Origin: Tateyamaria omphalii
GTDB lineage: Bacteria; Pseudomonadota; Alphaproteobacteria; Rhodobacterales; Rhodobacteraceae
Assembly: GCF_001969365.1 (NCBI RefSeq)
Contig: NZ_CP019312.1
Span: forward strand, 3,695,001-3,759,000
Reading direction: 5' to 3'
Length of the DNA stretch: 64,000 bases
Under the pieces are notes generated by a model. It saw only the letters and a list, made by a program, of their open reading frames with translations. It ran no database searches and was not told the DNA's origin. The stretch's first letter is position 1. Every line of letters starts with the position of its first letter. Both the position numbers and the translations under genes were made by a program. This document shows, one piece after another, positions 20,449-29,418 of this stretch.

Positions 20449-20778
20449 TCAGTTTGCGGGATTCAGGGTCTGGCCGTTGCCCATCGTGAGGCCACCATTG
20501 GCCGCCACCGACACAGTGCCGCATTGATCGCCGCGGGGTGTGGTCAGGCAAAGCTCCGTCCCCGAAAGGGACCAGCTCCCGCTTCGCTCGCCCATCGGCC
20601 CTTGCATGCTTAACGTGCCACCTTCGAGAAACGTCATCTGCATTCGCATACCCATGCGCCGCATCTCGAAGGAGTTGCCCGTGATGTGTTCCGCGATGGC
20701 GGCGTCGCCTTCTGCGGCCACACCGGTCGGCGTAGCGAGGGCGATGGCGCAGAGGACCGGCAGGATCTTGAAGGACAT
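20449..20778 (-). CDS. Small exported protein of unknown function
   Basis: The ATG at 20778 follows caggag at a 6-base spacing. The 109-residue product has a signal peptide (about 1-22, ending GVAAEG). The mature part has a lipocalin-like look: FEMRRMGMRMQMTFLEGGTL, a WSLSGTELC strand, and a Cys pair (LCLTTPRGDQCG) likely to form a disulfide. The promoter overlaps a TetR-type operator (20793-20808), so it is probably co-regulated with the divergent efflux operon and leads the MipA-like gene. Confidence 0.7.
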   Translation of the reverse strand: MSFKILPVLCAIALATPTGVAAEGDAAIAEHITGNSFEMRRMGMRMQMTFLEGGTLSMQGPMGERSGSWSLSGTELCLTTPRGDQCGTVSVAANGGLTMGNGQTLNPAN

Positions 20779-20792
20779 GTGCATCTCCTGAT

Positions 20793-20808
20793 TCAAACAC
20801 TTGTTTGA
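20793..20808. promoter_or_regulatory. TetR operator 1 (7-2-7 palindrome)
   Basis: tcaaacacttgtttga is a perfect palindrome (tcaaaca-ct-tgtttga) 15 bp upstream of the small exported protein gene. It shares TCAAAC-N4-GTTTGA with a second site centred exactly 40 bp away, next to the TetR gene. Confidence 0.7.
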
Positions 20809-20832
20809 GGTATATTCGCCCGCTAGAACGAG

Positions 20833-20848
20833 TCAAACGAATGTTTGA
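20833..20848. promoter_or_regulatory. TetR operator 2 (TCAAAC-N4-GTTTGA)
   Basis: tcaaacgaatgtttga lies 14 bp before the ATG of the TetR gene and has the same 6-bp arms and 4-bp spacing as operator 1. Binding here would block the TetR-MFP-RND transcript. The two sites together cover both divergent promoters. Confidence 0.7.
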
Positions 20849-20862
20849 AGGGAGCATCGCGG

Positions 20863-21525
20863 ATGGGCGAAACTCAGCCAGCGAAGAGCGCGCCTGACGA
20901 GGGGACGACCAAGGCCGACTTGGTCCGTGCGGCCTTGGCGCATTTCGGGGAGCACGGGTTCGAGGCGACCTCGGTGCGGGCCGTTGTGCGAGACGCGGGG
21001 CACAATATCTCCTCCATCAAGTATCACTTCGGATCCAAGGAAGGGCTGTACGACGCCTGCGTCGTTGCTGTCGCGCAGCGCATGAACGTCGAAGGCCCGG
21101 GAGAGATGCTCGACCTGCTTGCCGATGATCCCGCTCTGCTGACGCCGGAGAAGGCGCGCAGCGCGATCCGAGTGATTGTCGGGGCGGTCCTTCGCGATGC
21201 TCAAAAACAATCGTCCCGCTCGGAAGGTCGGTTCATGCGCCGTGAGATCCTGATGAACGGTCGTGGCGCGGACCTGTTTTTGAAGGAGGTGTTGGGGGGT
21301 CACATCGATCTGATGTCCGCGCTTGTCGCCTGCGCTGAAGACCTTCCGGCTGACAGCCCTATCGCACGTCTGCGGGCGCTCGCGATCATTGGCCAGACGA
21401 CGTTCTTCCTGACGGCCGAGGCTATTACACGCAAGGCCATGGGATGGGACACCCTGAAAAACCACGTCCCTGAATTGATCGATGCCATCTACCCGATGGA
21501 TCGCAACCTGAAGGCACTTCTATGA
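20863..21525 (+). CDS. TetR-family repressor (CecR-like)
   Basis: The ATG at 20863 follows aaggga. The 220-residue protein has an N-terminal TetR helix-turn-helix (about 20-65: FEATSVRAVVRDAGHNISSIKYHFG) and a C-terminal all-helical domain of the CecR/DUF1956 type. It is the first gene of an operon: its stop overlaps the start of the membrane-fusion gene (ATGA), which in turn overlaps the RND permease. It very likely represses its own operon and the divergent genes through the paired palindromes at 20793 and 20833. The ligand is unknown. Confidence 0.9.
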   Translation: MGETQPAKSAPDEGTTKADLVRAALAHFGEHGFEATSVRAVVRDAGHNISSIKYHFGSKEGLYDACVVAVAQRMNVEGPGEMLDLLADDPALLTPEKARSAIRVIVGAVLRDAQKQSSRSEGRFMRREILMNGRGADLFLKEVLGGHIDLMSALVACAEDLPADSPIARLRALAIIGQTTFFLTAEAITRKAMGWDTLKNHVPELIDAIYPMDRNLKALL

Positions 21526-22889
21526 ATTGGCGTATCCTCTTGTTCATCCCTGCAATCGCCGTGGGGATCGGGGCCTTTATGATCATCAACAATCGGGGTC
21601 CTGAGCCCGCGACAAGCAATGGGGTACGGCCACTGGTTCCGGTGCGGGTCGCAGAGGTTGTCCTTGAACCTGTCGAAGTCTCTGTGACGGGATATGGCCG
21701 GGTCGAGCCCGTCCGTACTTGGGAGGCGATCAGCCAGGTCGACGGGCAAATCATCTCGACGACCGAGGACCTAGCCGTGGGCGGATTTGTGTCCGAAGGC
21801 CAGGTGATAATCGAGGTTGATCCACGGGACTACGAGATCGCGCTTGCGCGCGCCGAGGCCAACTTGGCTATCGCCGAAACCCAGTTGTCAGAACTGAACG
21901 CCCAAGAAGAAAACACTGCCGAACAGCTGGCGCTGGAGCAACAGATCGAGGCCGTTGTTCAGGCGGATGTGGATCGCAGGGCAGCCCTCGTGGAAAGCGG
22001 GTCAACTTCGATCGCATCGCTGGAACAAGTGCAGCGAGACCTGATTTCGCAGCAGCGGCGGGTGTTGGACCTTGAAAACGCCCTTGCGCTTTTTCCTGTG
22101 CAGCGCGAAAGCGCCGAGGCGACACTCGCATCGCGTCGCGTTGACGTGGAAGAGGCCGAACGCAACCTTTCGGACACGCGCATCATCGCGCCGTTCGATG
22201 GGCGGATTCTGGAGGAGAACGCAGCCGAAGGCGTCTACATCCGGCCCGGAGACAGGTTGCTGACGATTGCGGGCGGCGACACGGTCGAGATCGTGGCCGA
22301 GGTGCAACCGGCAGCGATGTCGTCTGCCCTTGCGCTGCTGATCCCCGACGCGGCTGACGTCATCGAGCGGTTCAACCCGTTCGAGACGGATGCGGCGATC
22401 AACGCTCTGAACGCCGCTGGCATCTCGGCGACGGTCGTTCTGTCGCAGGGGACCGACTACCGCTACCCGGCCCGGATCGTCCGGCTGGATGGATCCGTCG
22501 ACAACACGACCGGCACAATCGGCATCGTTGCCGAAGTAGACGGTGCCGGCATACCGGACCCCGCAACAAGGCGCCCACCACTCACGAACGGAGCCTTTGT
22601 CGCCGTCCTCTTCCAGGGATCAACGCAAGAGCCGCAGGCCGTCGTGCCCCGGTCCGCGCTTATCGAGGAAGAGGACGGTGCTTACGTCTATGTCGTCGAC
22701 GACGACACGCGCCTCGCGCGGCGAGACGTGACCGTTGCGGGGCGCAGCGCAGGCGACATGGTGATTTCGTCCGGTCTTGCGGCTGGCGATACGCTGGTCC
22801 TGACCCCACCGGAGCCCGCCATTCTGGGCACCTTTCTCGCCCCCGTCCGGGACAGCGTTCAGACGGCCGCGCAGGATATCTCGCAATGA
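21522..22889 (+). CDS. RND efflux periplasmic adaptor (membrane-fusion protein)
   Basis: The 455-residue protein has an N-terminal membrane anchor (about 5-23). It then shows a split lipoyl domain (VDGQIISTTEDLAVGGFVSEGQ and TRIIAPFDGRI ... GVYIRPGDRLLTI) around an alpha-helical hairpin (about 105-210, rich in Glu, Gln and Ala heptads). Beta-barrel and membrane-proximal domains follow. It bridges the RND pump to an outer-membrane channel; no TolC gene is adjacent. Start and stop both overlap neighbours by 4 bp (ATGA), implying coupled translation. Confidence 0.92.
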   Translation: MNWRILLFIPAIAVGIGAFMIINNRGPEPATSNGVRPLVPVRVAEVVLEPVEVSVTGYGRVEPVRTWEAISQVDGQIISTTEDLAVGGFVSEGQVIIEVDPRDYEIALARAEANLAIAETQLSELNAQEENTAEQLALEQQIEAVVQADVDRRAALVESGSTSIASLEQVQRDLISQQRRVLDLENALALFPVQRESAEATLASRRVDVEEAERNLSDTRIIAPFDGRILEENAAEGVYIRPGDRLLTIAGGDTVEIVAEVQPAAMSSALALLIPDAADVIERFNPFETDAAINALNAAGISATVVLSQGTDYRYPARIVRLDGSVDNTTGTIGIVAEVDGAGIPDPATRRPPLTNGAFVAVLFQGSTQEPQAVVPRSALIEEEDGAYVYVVDDDTRLARRDVTVAGRSAGDMVISSGLAAGDTLVLTPPEPAILGTFLAPVRDSVQTAAQDISQ

Positions 22890-25800
22890 TCCGCTATTTC
22901 GTGCTGCATCCGGTTGCGGCGAACATCCTGATGCTTGCTGCGGTCATTCTGGGTCTGAGCGTCTTAACCGGGATCGAGCGGGAAAGCTTCCCCGAGTTCA
23001 CGCCCTCGCGGGTGACGGTCACTGTCCTCTATCCTGGCGCGTCCGCCATTGATGTGGATGAACAGGTTTGCGCCGAACTCGATGCGTCGCTCAATGGTCT
23101 CTCGCAGTTAGACGATATCGAATGCGAATCTACCGAAGGGCGGGCCACGTTGACCCTGACGATGGTAGAAGACGGCGATATCTCGCAGTTCTTCAACGAT
23201 GCGCTTTCGGACGTGCAGGCGATACAGGGACTACCGGCTGATGCCGAAGAGCCGACTGTCGCCATCGCGGGCCAAGAGGAGCAGATCCTCTTGCTCGCTA
23301 TCTCCGGAATCGACGGGCAAGGCGGGCTGTTGCGCTATGCCGACGAACTGGCCGTACGCCTGTCCGCGCTGCCTCTGGTCGCCGACGCGGAGGTGGGCGG
23401 GATCAGCCAGCAGGAGTTCCGTGTCGCCCTCGATCAGTCGGCGTTGCGACGCTATGGCATGTCCGCACGCGACGTGATTGATGCGATCAATGCTAGGTCG
23501 TTCAACCAACCGCTGGGCACCGCGCAGACCGATACGCTCGACGTCACGCTGCGCTATGAGGGTGTCCGGCGGTCGGCGGTGAGTATTGAAGACATCGTCA
23601 TCCGCGAAACCAGCGTCGGCGGCTTCGTCCGGGTTTCGGACGTTGCGAACGTCCGGCTGATCGACGCCCAGCCAGAGCTGCAATCCATCATCGACGGACA
23701 GACCGCCGCAACGATCCGCGTGCTGAAAACCGGACCTGCCGATGCCATCGATGCCTTTGCGCAAGTGCAGGAAATCATCGACGTGGAGGAGGAACGCCTC
23801 CCGGACCCGTTCGAGATCACAATCGTCAACAACGAGACCGAGAATATTCAGGACCGCATTCGCGTCATCGCGACAAATACCGGTGTCGGGCTTGTGCTGG
23901 TGCTGCTCGTGATGTCGCTGGTCTTCAGCTTCAAGGAAGCTTTCTGGATTTCGGCGACCCTGCCCATCAGCTTCCTCGGCGCGTTCTTCATCATGAATGC
24001 GATGGGGATCACCATCAACATGATCTCGCTCATCGCGATGCTCATGGCTGTGGGTTTGATCATGGACGACAGCATCGTCATCGCCGACAACATCGATAAA
24101 TGGCGGGGACGGGGCAGCGACAAGCAGGCCGCTTACAAGGGCTCTGCCGAAGTTGCACCTGGCGTGTTTTCGTCCTTCCTGACAACTGCCTGCGTATTCA
24201 CGCCGCTGATGTTTCTGTCGGGGGAGCTTGGCTCGATCCTTGAAGTCGTGCCCATCGTCCTGCTGGTCGTACTGGCCGTCAGCTTGGTCGAGGCATTTCT
24301 GGTGCTGCCCAACCACCTGAGCCACGTGCATGCAAACCGAGAGAAGCAGAACCGGCGCTTTGTGCCCCGCATGATCGAAGCGCTCGTGGAAAAGGCCGTC
24401 CTACCTATCACCCGTTTCTGCGTGGAATGGCGCTATGCGACTTTGGGTCTGACATTCGGTGTTTTGATCGCAAGCGTCGGGCTGATCACGTCCGGCACGA
24501 TCAAGGTGGTCGGATTTCCGACGACCGAAGGCGACACGATTGAAGCCCGAATTGCATTGACCGCCGGCTCCCCGCTGGAGCGAACCGAGATGACAGTGGC
24601 GCGGATCCTCGACGGTATCGAGGCTGTTGATGCGGAACTCTCCCCACTGACGGACGGCAGCCAGCCCCTCGTGGAACGGGTGCTCGTGCGCTATGCCACC
24701 AACTCAGACGTCCGAAGCAATGGTCCGCATACGGCGACTGTGACTGTGGACCTGCTGGAAAGCGCGCAGCGCAACGTCACGGCGGACGAGGTCGCGGCCC
24801 TCTGGGAGCACAAGACCGGGCCCTTGGCCGACATCGCTCAGTCCAGCTTCATCCAGACATCCGGCACGCCGGGTGGGTCGGACCTGGACGTTCAGCTGTC
24901 CTCCCGCGATCTGACGCAGCTGGAATTGGCCACGGCTGATCTCTATGCCCGCCTCATCGCGCGCCCGGATGTGACGGGGGCCTACAACGACTTCTCCGGC
25001 GGTCAGGCGCAGATAGAGCTGAACCTGAACGATTTCGGTGCGGCGGCTGGTCTGACACCCCAGAACCTGACAGGCCAGCTGCGCGCCGCATTCTCTGGTT
25101 CTGAAACCGATGAGTTCAGCCAGGGGTTTTCCGATATCGCAGTGCGGGTCGAGATAGCGGATACCGTGCCTACCATTGCGGAGCTAGAGCAGTTCCCCAT
25201 CGTGCTGCCATCGGGCGGCAGCACGCCGCTGGCGCAGGTGGCAGACATCCTTTCCGTGGAAGGCTACACCCAGATCACCCGCCAGAACGGCGAGGCAATT
25301 GCGCGGATCATCGGCCAGATTGATCGCGGGGCGACCACGTCCACCGCGATCTCAAACGTGGTCCTGACGGAATACGCCCCGGTGATTATGGAACTTTACC
25401 CGGATGTCAGCGTCGGCATCGGCGGGGCCACGGAGGCACAGCAGGAAACGCAAAGCTCGATTGTAACGGCGCTTCTGGTAGGTCTGATCGGCGTCTACCT
25501 GATCCTTGCCTACCAGTTCCATTCCTACACGATGCCCTTTGTGGTGATGCTGTCGATCCCATTTGCGATCATTGGGGTGGTGTTGGGCCACATGGTCGTG
25601 GGGATCGACCTTGCGATGCCCAGCTTTGTCGGCTTTGCTTCTCTCGCCGGGATCGTGGTCAACAACGCGATCCTGTTTCTGACGTTCTTTGAGATGGAGA
25701 GCGAGGACAGTGCGGCCAAAGGCGCCATCGAGGCAGTGCGTCACAGGTTCCGCCCGGTCCTGCTCAGCTTTAGCACCACATTTGTGGGTCTTCTGCCGAT

Positions 25801-25999
25801 CATCTTTGAGACCTCGCCCCAGGCACAGACCATGGTGCCGCTTGTGACGGCTGTGGCATTCGGCCTGCTGTCGTCGACGTTCCTGACGATCTTTGTGCTG
25901 CCATCGGCGCTGACGATCTATTTCGACTGGGCCAACCTGCAGAAATGGCGCGACAGTCGCGCCTATGCAGATGAGCCGGAGGCAACGCCAGCGGAATGA
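22886..25999 (+). CDS. RND-family efflux transporter permease
   Basis: The 1037-residue protein has the duplicated RND layout: TM1 at the N-terminus, a large periplasmic pore domain (about 35-330), TM2-6, a second pore domain (about 560-860) and TM8-12. The proton-relay aspartates appear in TM4 (VGLIMDDSIVIADNID). The family hallmark EGPPR-like and SIVIA segments are recognisable. It exports drugs, detergents or other amphiphiles by proton antiport as a trimer with the adaptor. It is the third gene of the TetR-controlled operon. Its stop overlaps a small truncated lipoprotein-like frame. Confidence 0.93.
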   Translation: MIRYFVLHPVAANILMLAAVILGLSVLTGIERESFPEFTPSRVTVTVLYPGASAIDVDEQVCAELDASLNGLSQLDDIECESTEGRATLTLTMVEDGDISQFFNDALSDVQAIQGLPADAEEPTVAIAGQEEQILLLAISGIDGQGGLLRYADELAVRLSALPLVADAEVGGISQQEFRVALDQSALRRYGMSARDVIDAINARSFNQPLGTAQTDTLDVTLRYEGVRRSAVSIEDIVIRETSVGGFVRVSDVANVRLIDAQPELQSIIDGQTAATIRVLKTGPADAIDAFAQVQEIIDVEEERLPDPFEITIVNNETENIQDRIRVIATNTGVGLVLVLLVMSLVFSFKEAFWISATLPISFLGAFFIMNAMGITINMISLIAMLMAVGLIMDDSIVIADNIDKWRGRGSDKQAAYKGSAEVAPGVFSSFLTTACVFTPLMFLSGELGSILEVVPIVLLVVLAVSLVEAFLVLPNHLSHVHANREKQNRRFVPRMIEALVEKAVLPITRFCVEWRYATLGLTFGVLIASVGLITSGTIKVVGFPTTEGDTIEARIALTAGSPLERTEMTVARILDGIEAVDAELSPLTDGSQPLVERVLVRYATNSDVRSNGPHTATVTVDLLESAQRNVTADEVAALWEHKTGPLADIAQSSFIQTSGTPGGSDLDVQLSSRDLTQLELATADLYARLIARPDVTGAYNDFSGGQAQIELNLNDFGAAAGLTPQNLTGQLRAAFSGSETDEFSQGFSDIAVRVEIADTVPTIAELEQFPIVLPSGGSTPLAQVADILSVEGYTQITRQNGEAIARIIGQIDRGATTSTAISNVVLTEYAPVIMELYPDVSVGIGGATEAQQETQSSIVTALLVGLIGVYLILAYQFHSYTMPFVVMLSIPFAIIGVVLGHMVVGIDLAMPSFVGFASLAGIVVNNAILFLTFFEMESEDSAAKGAIEAVRHRFRPVLLSFSTTFVGLLPIIFETSPQAQTMVPLVTAVAFGLLSSTFLTIFVLPSALTIYFDWANLQKWRDSRAYADEPEATPAE

Positions 26000-26172
26000 C
26001 GCTGAACCGCCGAAGCGTGCTGATTGGAAGTTCCGCCGACGTGTTGACCGGTTGCTCATGGCGGGGCCCGTTGTCGGCGTTTGACGGTACTTGCGGCATC
26101 GGGGAACAACCAATCATCGCCGCAACGAACCGGGCGAGCTGTCCACCGAGAACGGCGAAGAGAAGACCGTGA
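25996..26172 (+). pseudogene. Truncated lipoprotein-like frame after the RND pump
   Basis: An ATG overlaps the RND stop (ATGA), as do the other junctions of this operon. The frame encodes 58 residues: MTLNRRSVLIGSS, then a hydrophobic run to the lipobox VLTGC with Cys20. The sequence then loses character and stops. It looks like the 5' end of a lipoprotein gene cut by the transposase-like debris that begins near 26136. The parent family cannot be named with confidence. Confidence 0.4.
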
Positions 26173-26236
26173 TGATCGATGCGACGGCTGCACTCGTAAT
26201 CTACTGGCTGTGAAACTCAATGAGTCCAGAGCCTAA
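26136..26236 (+). mobile_element. Possible relic of an IS5-type insertion sequence
   Basis: In one frame 26136-26208 reads ELSTENGEEKTVMIDAT, resembling the IS5-family transposase segment before its first catalytic aspartate (MIDAT). It is followed at 26218-26236 by caatgagtccagagcctaa, which matches 16 of 19 bases of another site at 29293-29311. That second site may be the end of a related element. The fragment is short, so the assignment is tentative. Confidence 0.35.
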
Positions 26237-26480
26237 GGCGCAGTTCGTCCAAACCCGTAAACGCTGCAAGCACTCTCCTTCGATCATGTGGACGGATAGG
26301 TTGCGTGCAGTCCGATGGTTTGATCTCTGAGTTCTTGGGTCAGTCCAGCGCGTGTCTCTACCGCAGCGAATTGCGCTAATGGTAGAAAGCCATGTTCAGG
26401 CTGCTGTTCACCCGCACTTGCTCCTCATTGCGGTACATGTCCACCCCAGTAACCGGAGGTCTTTTGTTACGCACACTTTC
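26237..26480. other. Gene-free stretch before the RTX-Hint gene
   Basis: No frame, RNA gene or strong repeat is seen here. Together with the relic at 26136-26236 it makes a ~480-bp gap between the efflux operon and the convergent RTX-Hint gene. Confidence 0.4.
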
Positions 26481-28388
26481 TTATTTGAATGATAGCAAAT
26501 ACTTGCGATTTTTCTGATGCCTTTTTACCAGGTTTTGCATCCGTTTGCCTTGCTCGGGGATAAAGCGGGCGCTCGTCGCGACATAATGAGGGTCCAAGAT
26601 TTCGGGGAACAAGTTTGCAATCTCCCTTTGTGCATCACCGGACACAGATTTTAGTGCTTCGGGGCCGGTAAACAGGCTTTCCGTCGGCGCGCCATTTGAA
26701 AACACAATCTCGTGGCGATCAAAGAGCATGTGAAAATATGTGACATCTTGCAGATCGTCGACAATATCGATGCCTTCGATATCCAATAGCTTGATTGCCG
26801 GGATGAGGACCTCATCGGCATCAAACATTCGTATCGCAATCGCTGATCGCACCAGGACGCGGTGCTGTCGCGAAACCATCAGATCACTATTCGGAAGACC
26901 GCTCCCGAGTGCCCCTGCACGAATGCGGATTGGTCTCAGTTTCGGATTTTCGGAAAGTGTTTCAGAGGAGACCTGTGTGCCGCCCATCCATCGGATGTCC
27001 TGGTATCCGTTGTCCATCGTCAAGACACGGTCACCAATCCGCAGTTCCTCGATGTGCCGCTCCCCCCTTACGGTTTTGATCCATGTCCCTTTGGCGAAAC
27101 AAACGACATTGGTGTTGTCGAAGGTCAGGTCGTCGCCAGTCACCGTGCCGCCAGCACCGTCTTGCAAAGTGAGATCAACATCTCCGATTTGCGCCGTGTA
27201 GTTGACCCCACCGATGATGCCATCCAATTGGCCATCCGCGGCGTCTGCTCGCATCATGGCCAGAGCATTTCCAAAGTTGCCACCGACCCCATTCACACCG
27301 GTCAGCGTTGTTGTGTTATAGAAACCGCTTAGGTCTACGAAGTCGTTGTTTGATTGGTCTCCGTCATTGATCGAGCCGGTGTTGCCGACATTGAAATCGG
27401 TAATGATGTCTGCGCCTTCACCGGCACCTTCATTGAAGACATCGTTGCCGAGGCCACCGGTTATCGTGTCGTCTCCTGTGAACAGATTGAACGTGTCATC
27501 ACCGGAACCACCATCCAGCAGATCGTTTCCAGCGCCAGAGCTGATGACATCAGCACCTTCATCGCCGGTGACCGTGTCGGCGGCGTCACCCCCGGTAAAC
27601 GTGTCATTCCCGTCACCCAGATTGATTGTGTTCGACGATCCGACTGCGTTAAAGACTGTGACTGCGTCATCATCTGCTCCGGCATCAATGTCGACAGTGA
27701 CGACATTGCCAGTAACCGTTATCGTGTCGTTTCCAGCGCCTCCACTAAAGCTGCCGCCATCCCCGTCATCCGTGATGACATCTGCGCCGTCACCTGCGGA
27801 GACGTTGTCGAACCCTTCGCCGGTGGAAATCGTATCATCCCCGGCGTTGGCGGAGATATTGGCGTCTTCCAGATCCGTCGGTCCCGCATAGTCCGGTCCG
27901 TCAATCGTGGAAAACAGGCCAACTTGTCCGGCAGCTTCGTAATAGATGATGACGATCTCGTGTTGGCCGGGCCCGAGCGTCACACTGCCTGTTTCGATTG
28001 TTCCGACGGGCCGCGCCTGATCGCTTTCAACGACTTCCTGGCCGTTCACATATAGCCGCGAACCGTCGTCGGAATTGAGCGTAAATGTGTATTCGCCACC
28101 GTTCTCGACCTCGAGGGTCGTGGAGATGCGAAGCCCAAAGAAATTGTTGTCGTTTCCCAGTGTGCCGGACTGGGTGGGCAAGTTCAGGGTGTCCGACGTA
28201 CCTGCGTTATAGACCGTTTGGCCGGGACCCAATGAGCCGTCAGAGATGTTGAAGCCCGCTGCTGCCAGGCTGTTGTTGGACAAGCTTGGGAATTCAATCC
28301 ATTCAAACCAAAAGTTACCCGCTTCAAACGTGTTGTCGGGGTCTTGGTTAACACCGCCAGTGTTGTTACTGCCTGTCACGTTTGCCAC
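26481..28388 (-). CDS. Secreted PA14 - RTX repeat - Hint domain protein
   Basis: The 635-residue acidic protein has no Sec signal. Residues 25-165 form a PA14-like carbohydrate-binding domain (FFGLRISTTLEV, YTFTLNSDDGSRLYVNGQ). Residues 175-335 carry RTX calcium-binding nonapeptides (GGAGNDTI, GDGNDTFTGGD, GAGNDLLDGGSGDDTF). A Hint domain follows at about 428-575, starting at Cys430 (CFAKGTWIKT) and containing SRQHRVLV. RTX repeats point to type I secretion. The Hint domain probably self-cleaves next to Cys430 to release the RTX part. Many Roseobacters carry such proteins, often of unknown target. No secretion ATPase lies nearby. Confidence 0.88.
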   Translation of the reverse strand: MANVTGSNNTGGVNQDPDNTFEAGNFWFEWIEFPSLSNNSLAAAGFNISDGSLGPGQTVYNAGTSDTLNLPTQSGTLGNDNNFFGLRISTTLEVENGGEYTFTLNSDDGSRLYVNGQEVVESDQARPVGTIETGSVTLGPGQHEIVIIYYEAAGQVGLFSTIDGPDYAGPTDLEDANISANAGDDTISTGEGFDNVSAGDGADVITDDGDGGSFSGGAGNDTITVTGNVVTVDIDAGADDDAVTVFNAVGSSNTINLGDGNDTFTGGDAADTVTGDEGADVISSGAGNDLLDGGSGDDTFNLFTGDDTITGGLGNDVFNEGAGEGADIITDFNVGNTGSINDGDQSNNDFVDLSGFYNTTTLTGVNGVGGNFGNALAMMRADAADGQLDGIIGGVNYTAQIGDVDLTLQDGAGGTVTGDDLTFDNTNVVCFAKGTWIKTVRGERHIEELRIGDRVLTMDNGYQDIRWMGGTQVSSETLSENPKLRPIRIRAGALGSGLPNSDLMVSRQHRVLVRSAIAIRMFDADEVLIPAIKLLDIEGIDIVDDLQDVTYFHMLFDRHEIVFSNGAPTESLFTGPEALKSVSGDAQREIANLFPEILDPHYVATSARFIPEQGKRMQNLVKRHQKNRKYLLSFK

Positions 28389-29386
28389 GGTCGGTGTCCT
28401 TCAATCTCTTAATCAGATTTGCTTGAAAAACTCACCTTGCTGGAAACGGAAGCGAAGTAAGGTTTCTCCGGCGACGTTCTGAATTCATCGATAGCGCAAC
28501 CTGATGAACCGCATTCAGATCATAGCTTCATCGCGCTGAGCTAATGTTTTCAAGCGCGACCAACGACCAGCATTCACAATAGAATCTCGTCACGGCGACG
28601 CAACTTGCAAGTAACATACACGCATCACGGGTATAGTGCGATGCTGCAAAAAGCCCAGCAAGCACACGACAGACGCGAGCAATCGGGTGGCATTTTTTCG
28701 CGTAGAGTCGAATTTCTGTGCAAGTCTGCAGTGCTGAATCGATGAAGCCGGCGGAGGTGGGGCCGATCTCCCAGTAGCGGCTAAGTGAGCGAAAACAGAG
28801 GCGTAGACTTGATTTGCACAGGTCGACATTCAGGCTGCAACCGAACACGCCACTTGGGGGCTCTGTCGATGCGCCATCTCAAAGCGGCCTTGACCACAAA
28901 GGTTTTGTAATCTGTCCGCAGTTGTACAAATTAGTGGTTTTTAGCAGGGGCTGGCTGCATGCTGAAAGCTCTGGAAAATCCTGGAGCACAAACCCTGGGC
29001 AAAAACCAGCTTTGGTTCTGTCGTGTTTTTAACCGCTACTTGAAGAGCGGACATTGGCACGCAGTGCAGCATTCGATCGTTTGGGCGCTCAGCCGACTTC
29101 GGCGCCAGTGCAACATCGCGCTGCCGACCTGGCCACACTCTGATGAGAGCGGCCCATTGCGGACCTCCACCACATGGTCAACATGCTGCGTCGCGGCCCG
29201 TCATTCCGGACTTTCGCTGCGGGTGCAAAGCCTGAAGTGCAGCGAACTCACAGTTCTCAGGACAAAGCGCGCTCACGCTGCAAAGCGGAAATCAATGGGT
29301 CCTGACCCTAAATCAAACATGTGATCAATCTAGACCAGACATTTCAGCGGGGGTAGGCTGCCGCGGTTGCGCCCTCCCGCAACCAA
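28389..29386. other. Gene-poor kilobase with short motif debris
   Basis: No convincing coding region is found. Open frames at 28528-28848 (minus) and 28814-29032 (plus) have no family resemblance or ribosome site. Between 29050 and 29215 three similar islands recur: gagcggacattggc, agcggcccattgcgga and ttccggactttcgctgcg. Intergenic debris of this type is common in Roseobacter genomes. The site at 29293-29311 (caatgggtcctgaccctaa) resembles the end of the relic near 26220. This is probably decayed mobile DNA. Confidence 0.45.
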
Positions 29387-29412
29387 AAACGCCGTCCTTC
29401 GGGGCGGCGTTT
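29387..29412 (-). terminator. Rho-independent terminator of oxyR
   Basis: Read on the minus strand, AAACGCCGCCC and GGACGGCGTTT pair around a CGAA loop, followed by TTGGTT. The stem is 11 bp with one G-T pair and begins just after the oxyR stop codon. Confidence 0.75.
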
Positions 29413-29418
29413 CCCGTT

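Noticed and set aside
26481..27110. Intein in the RTX protein
   Set aside because: The Hint domain is near the C-terminus without a following extein or a C-terminal splicing block; a self-cleaving Hint module fits better.
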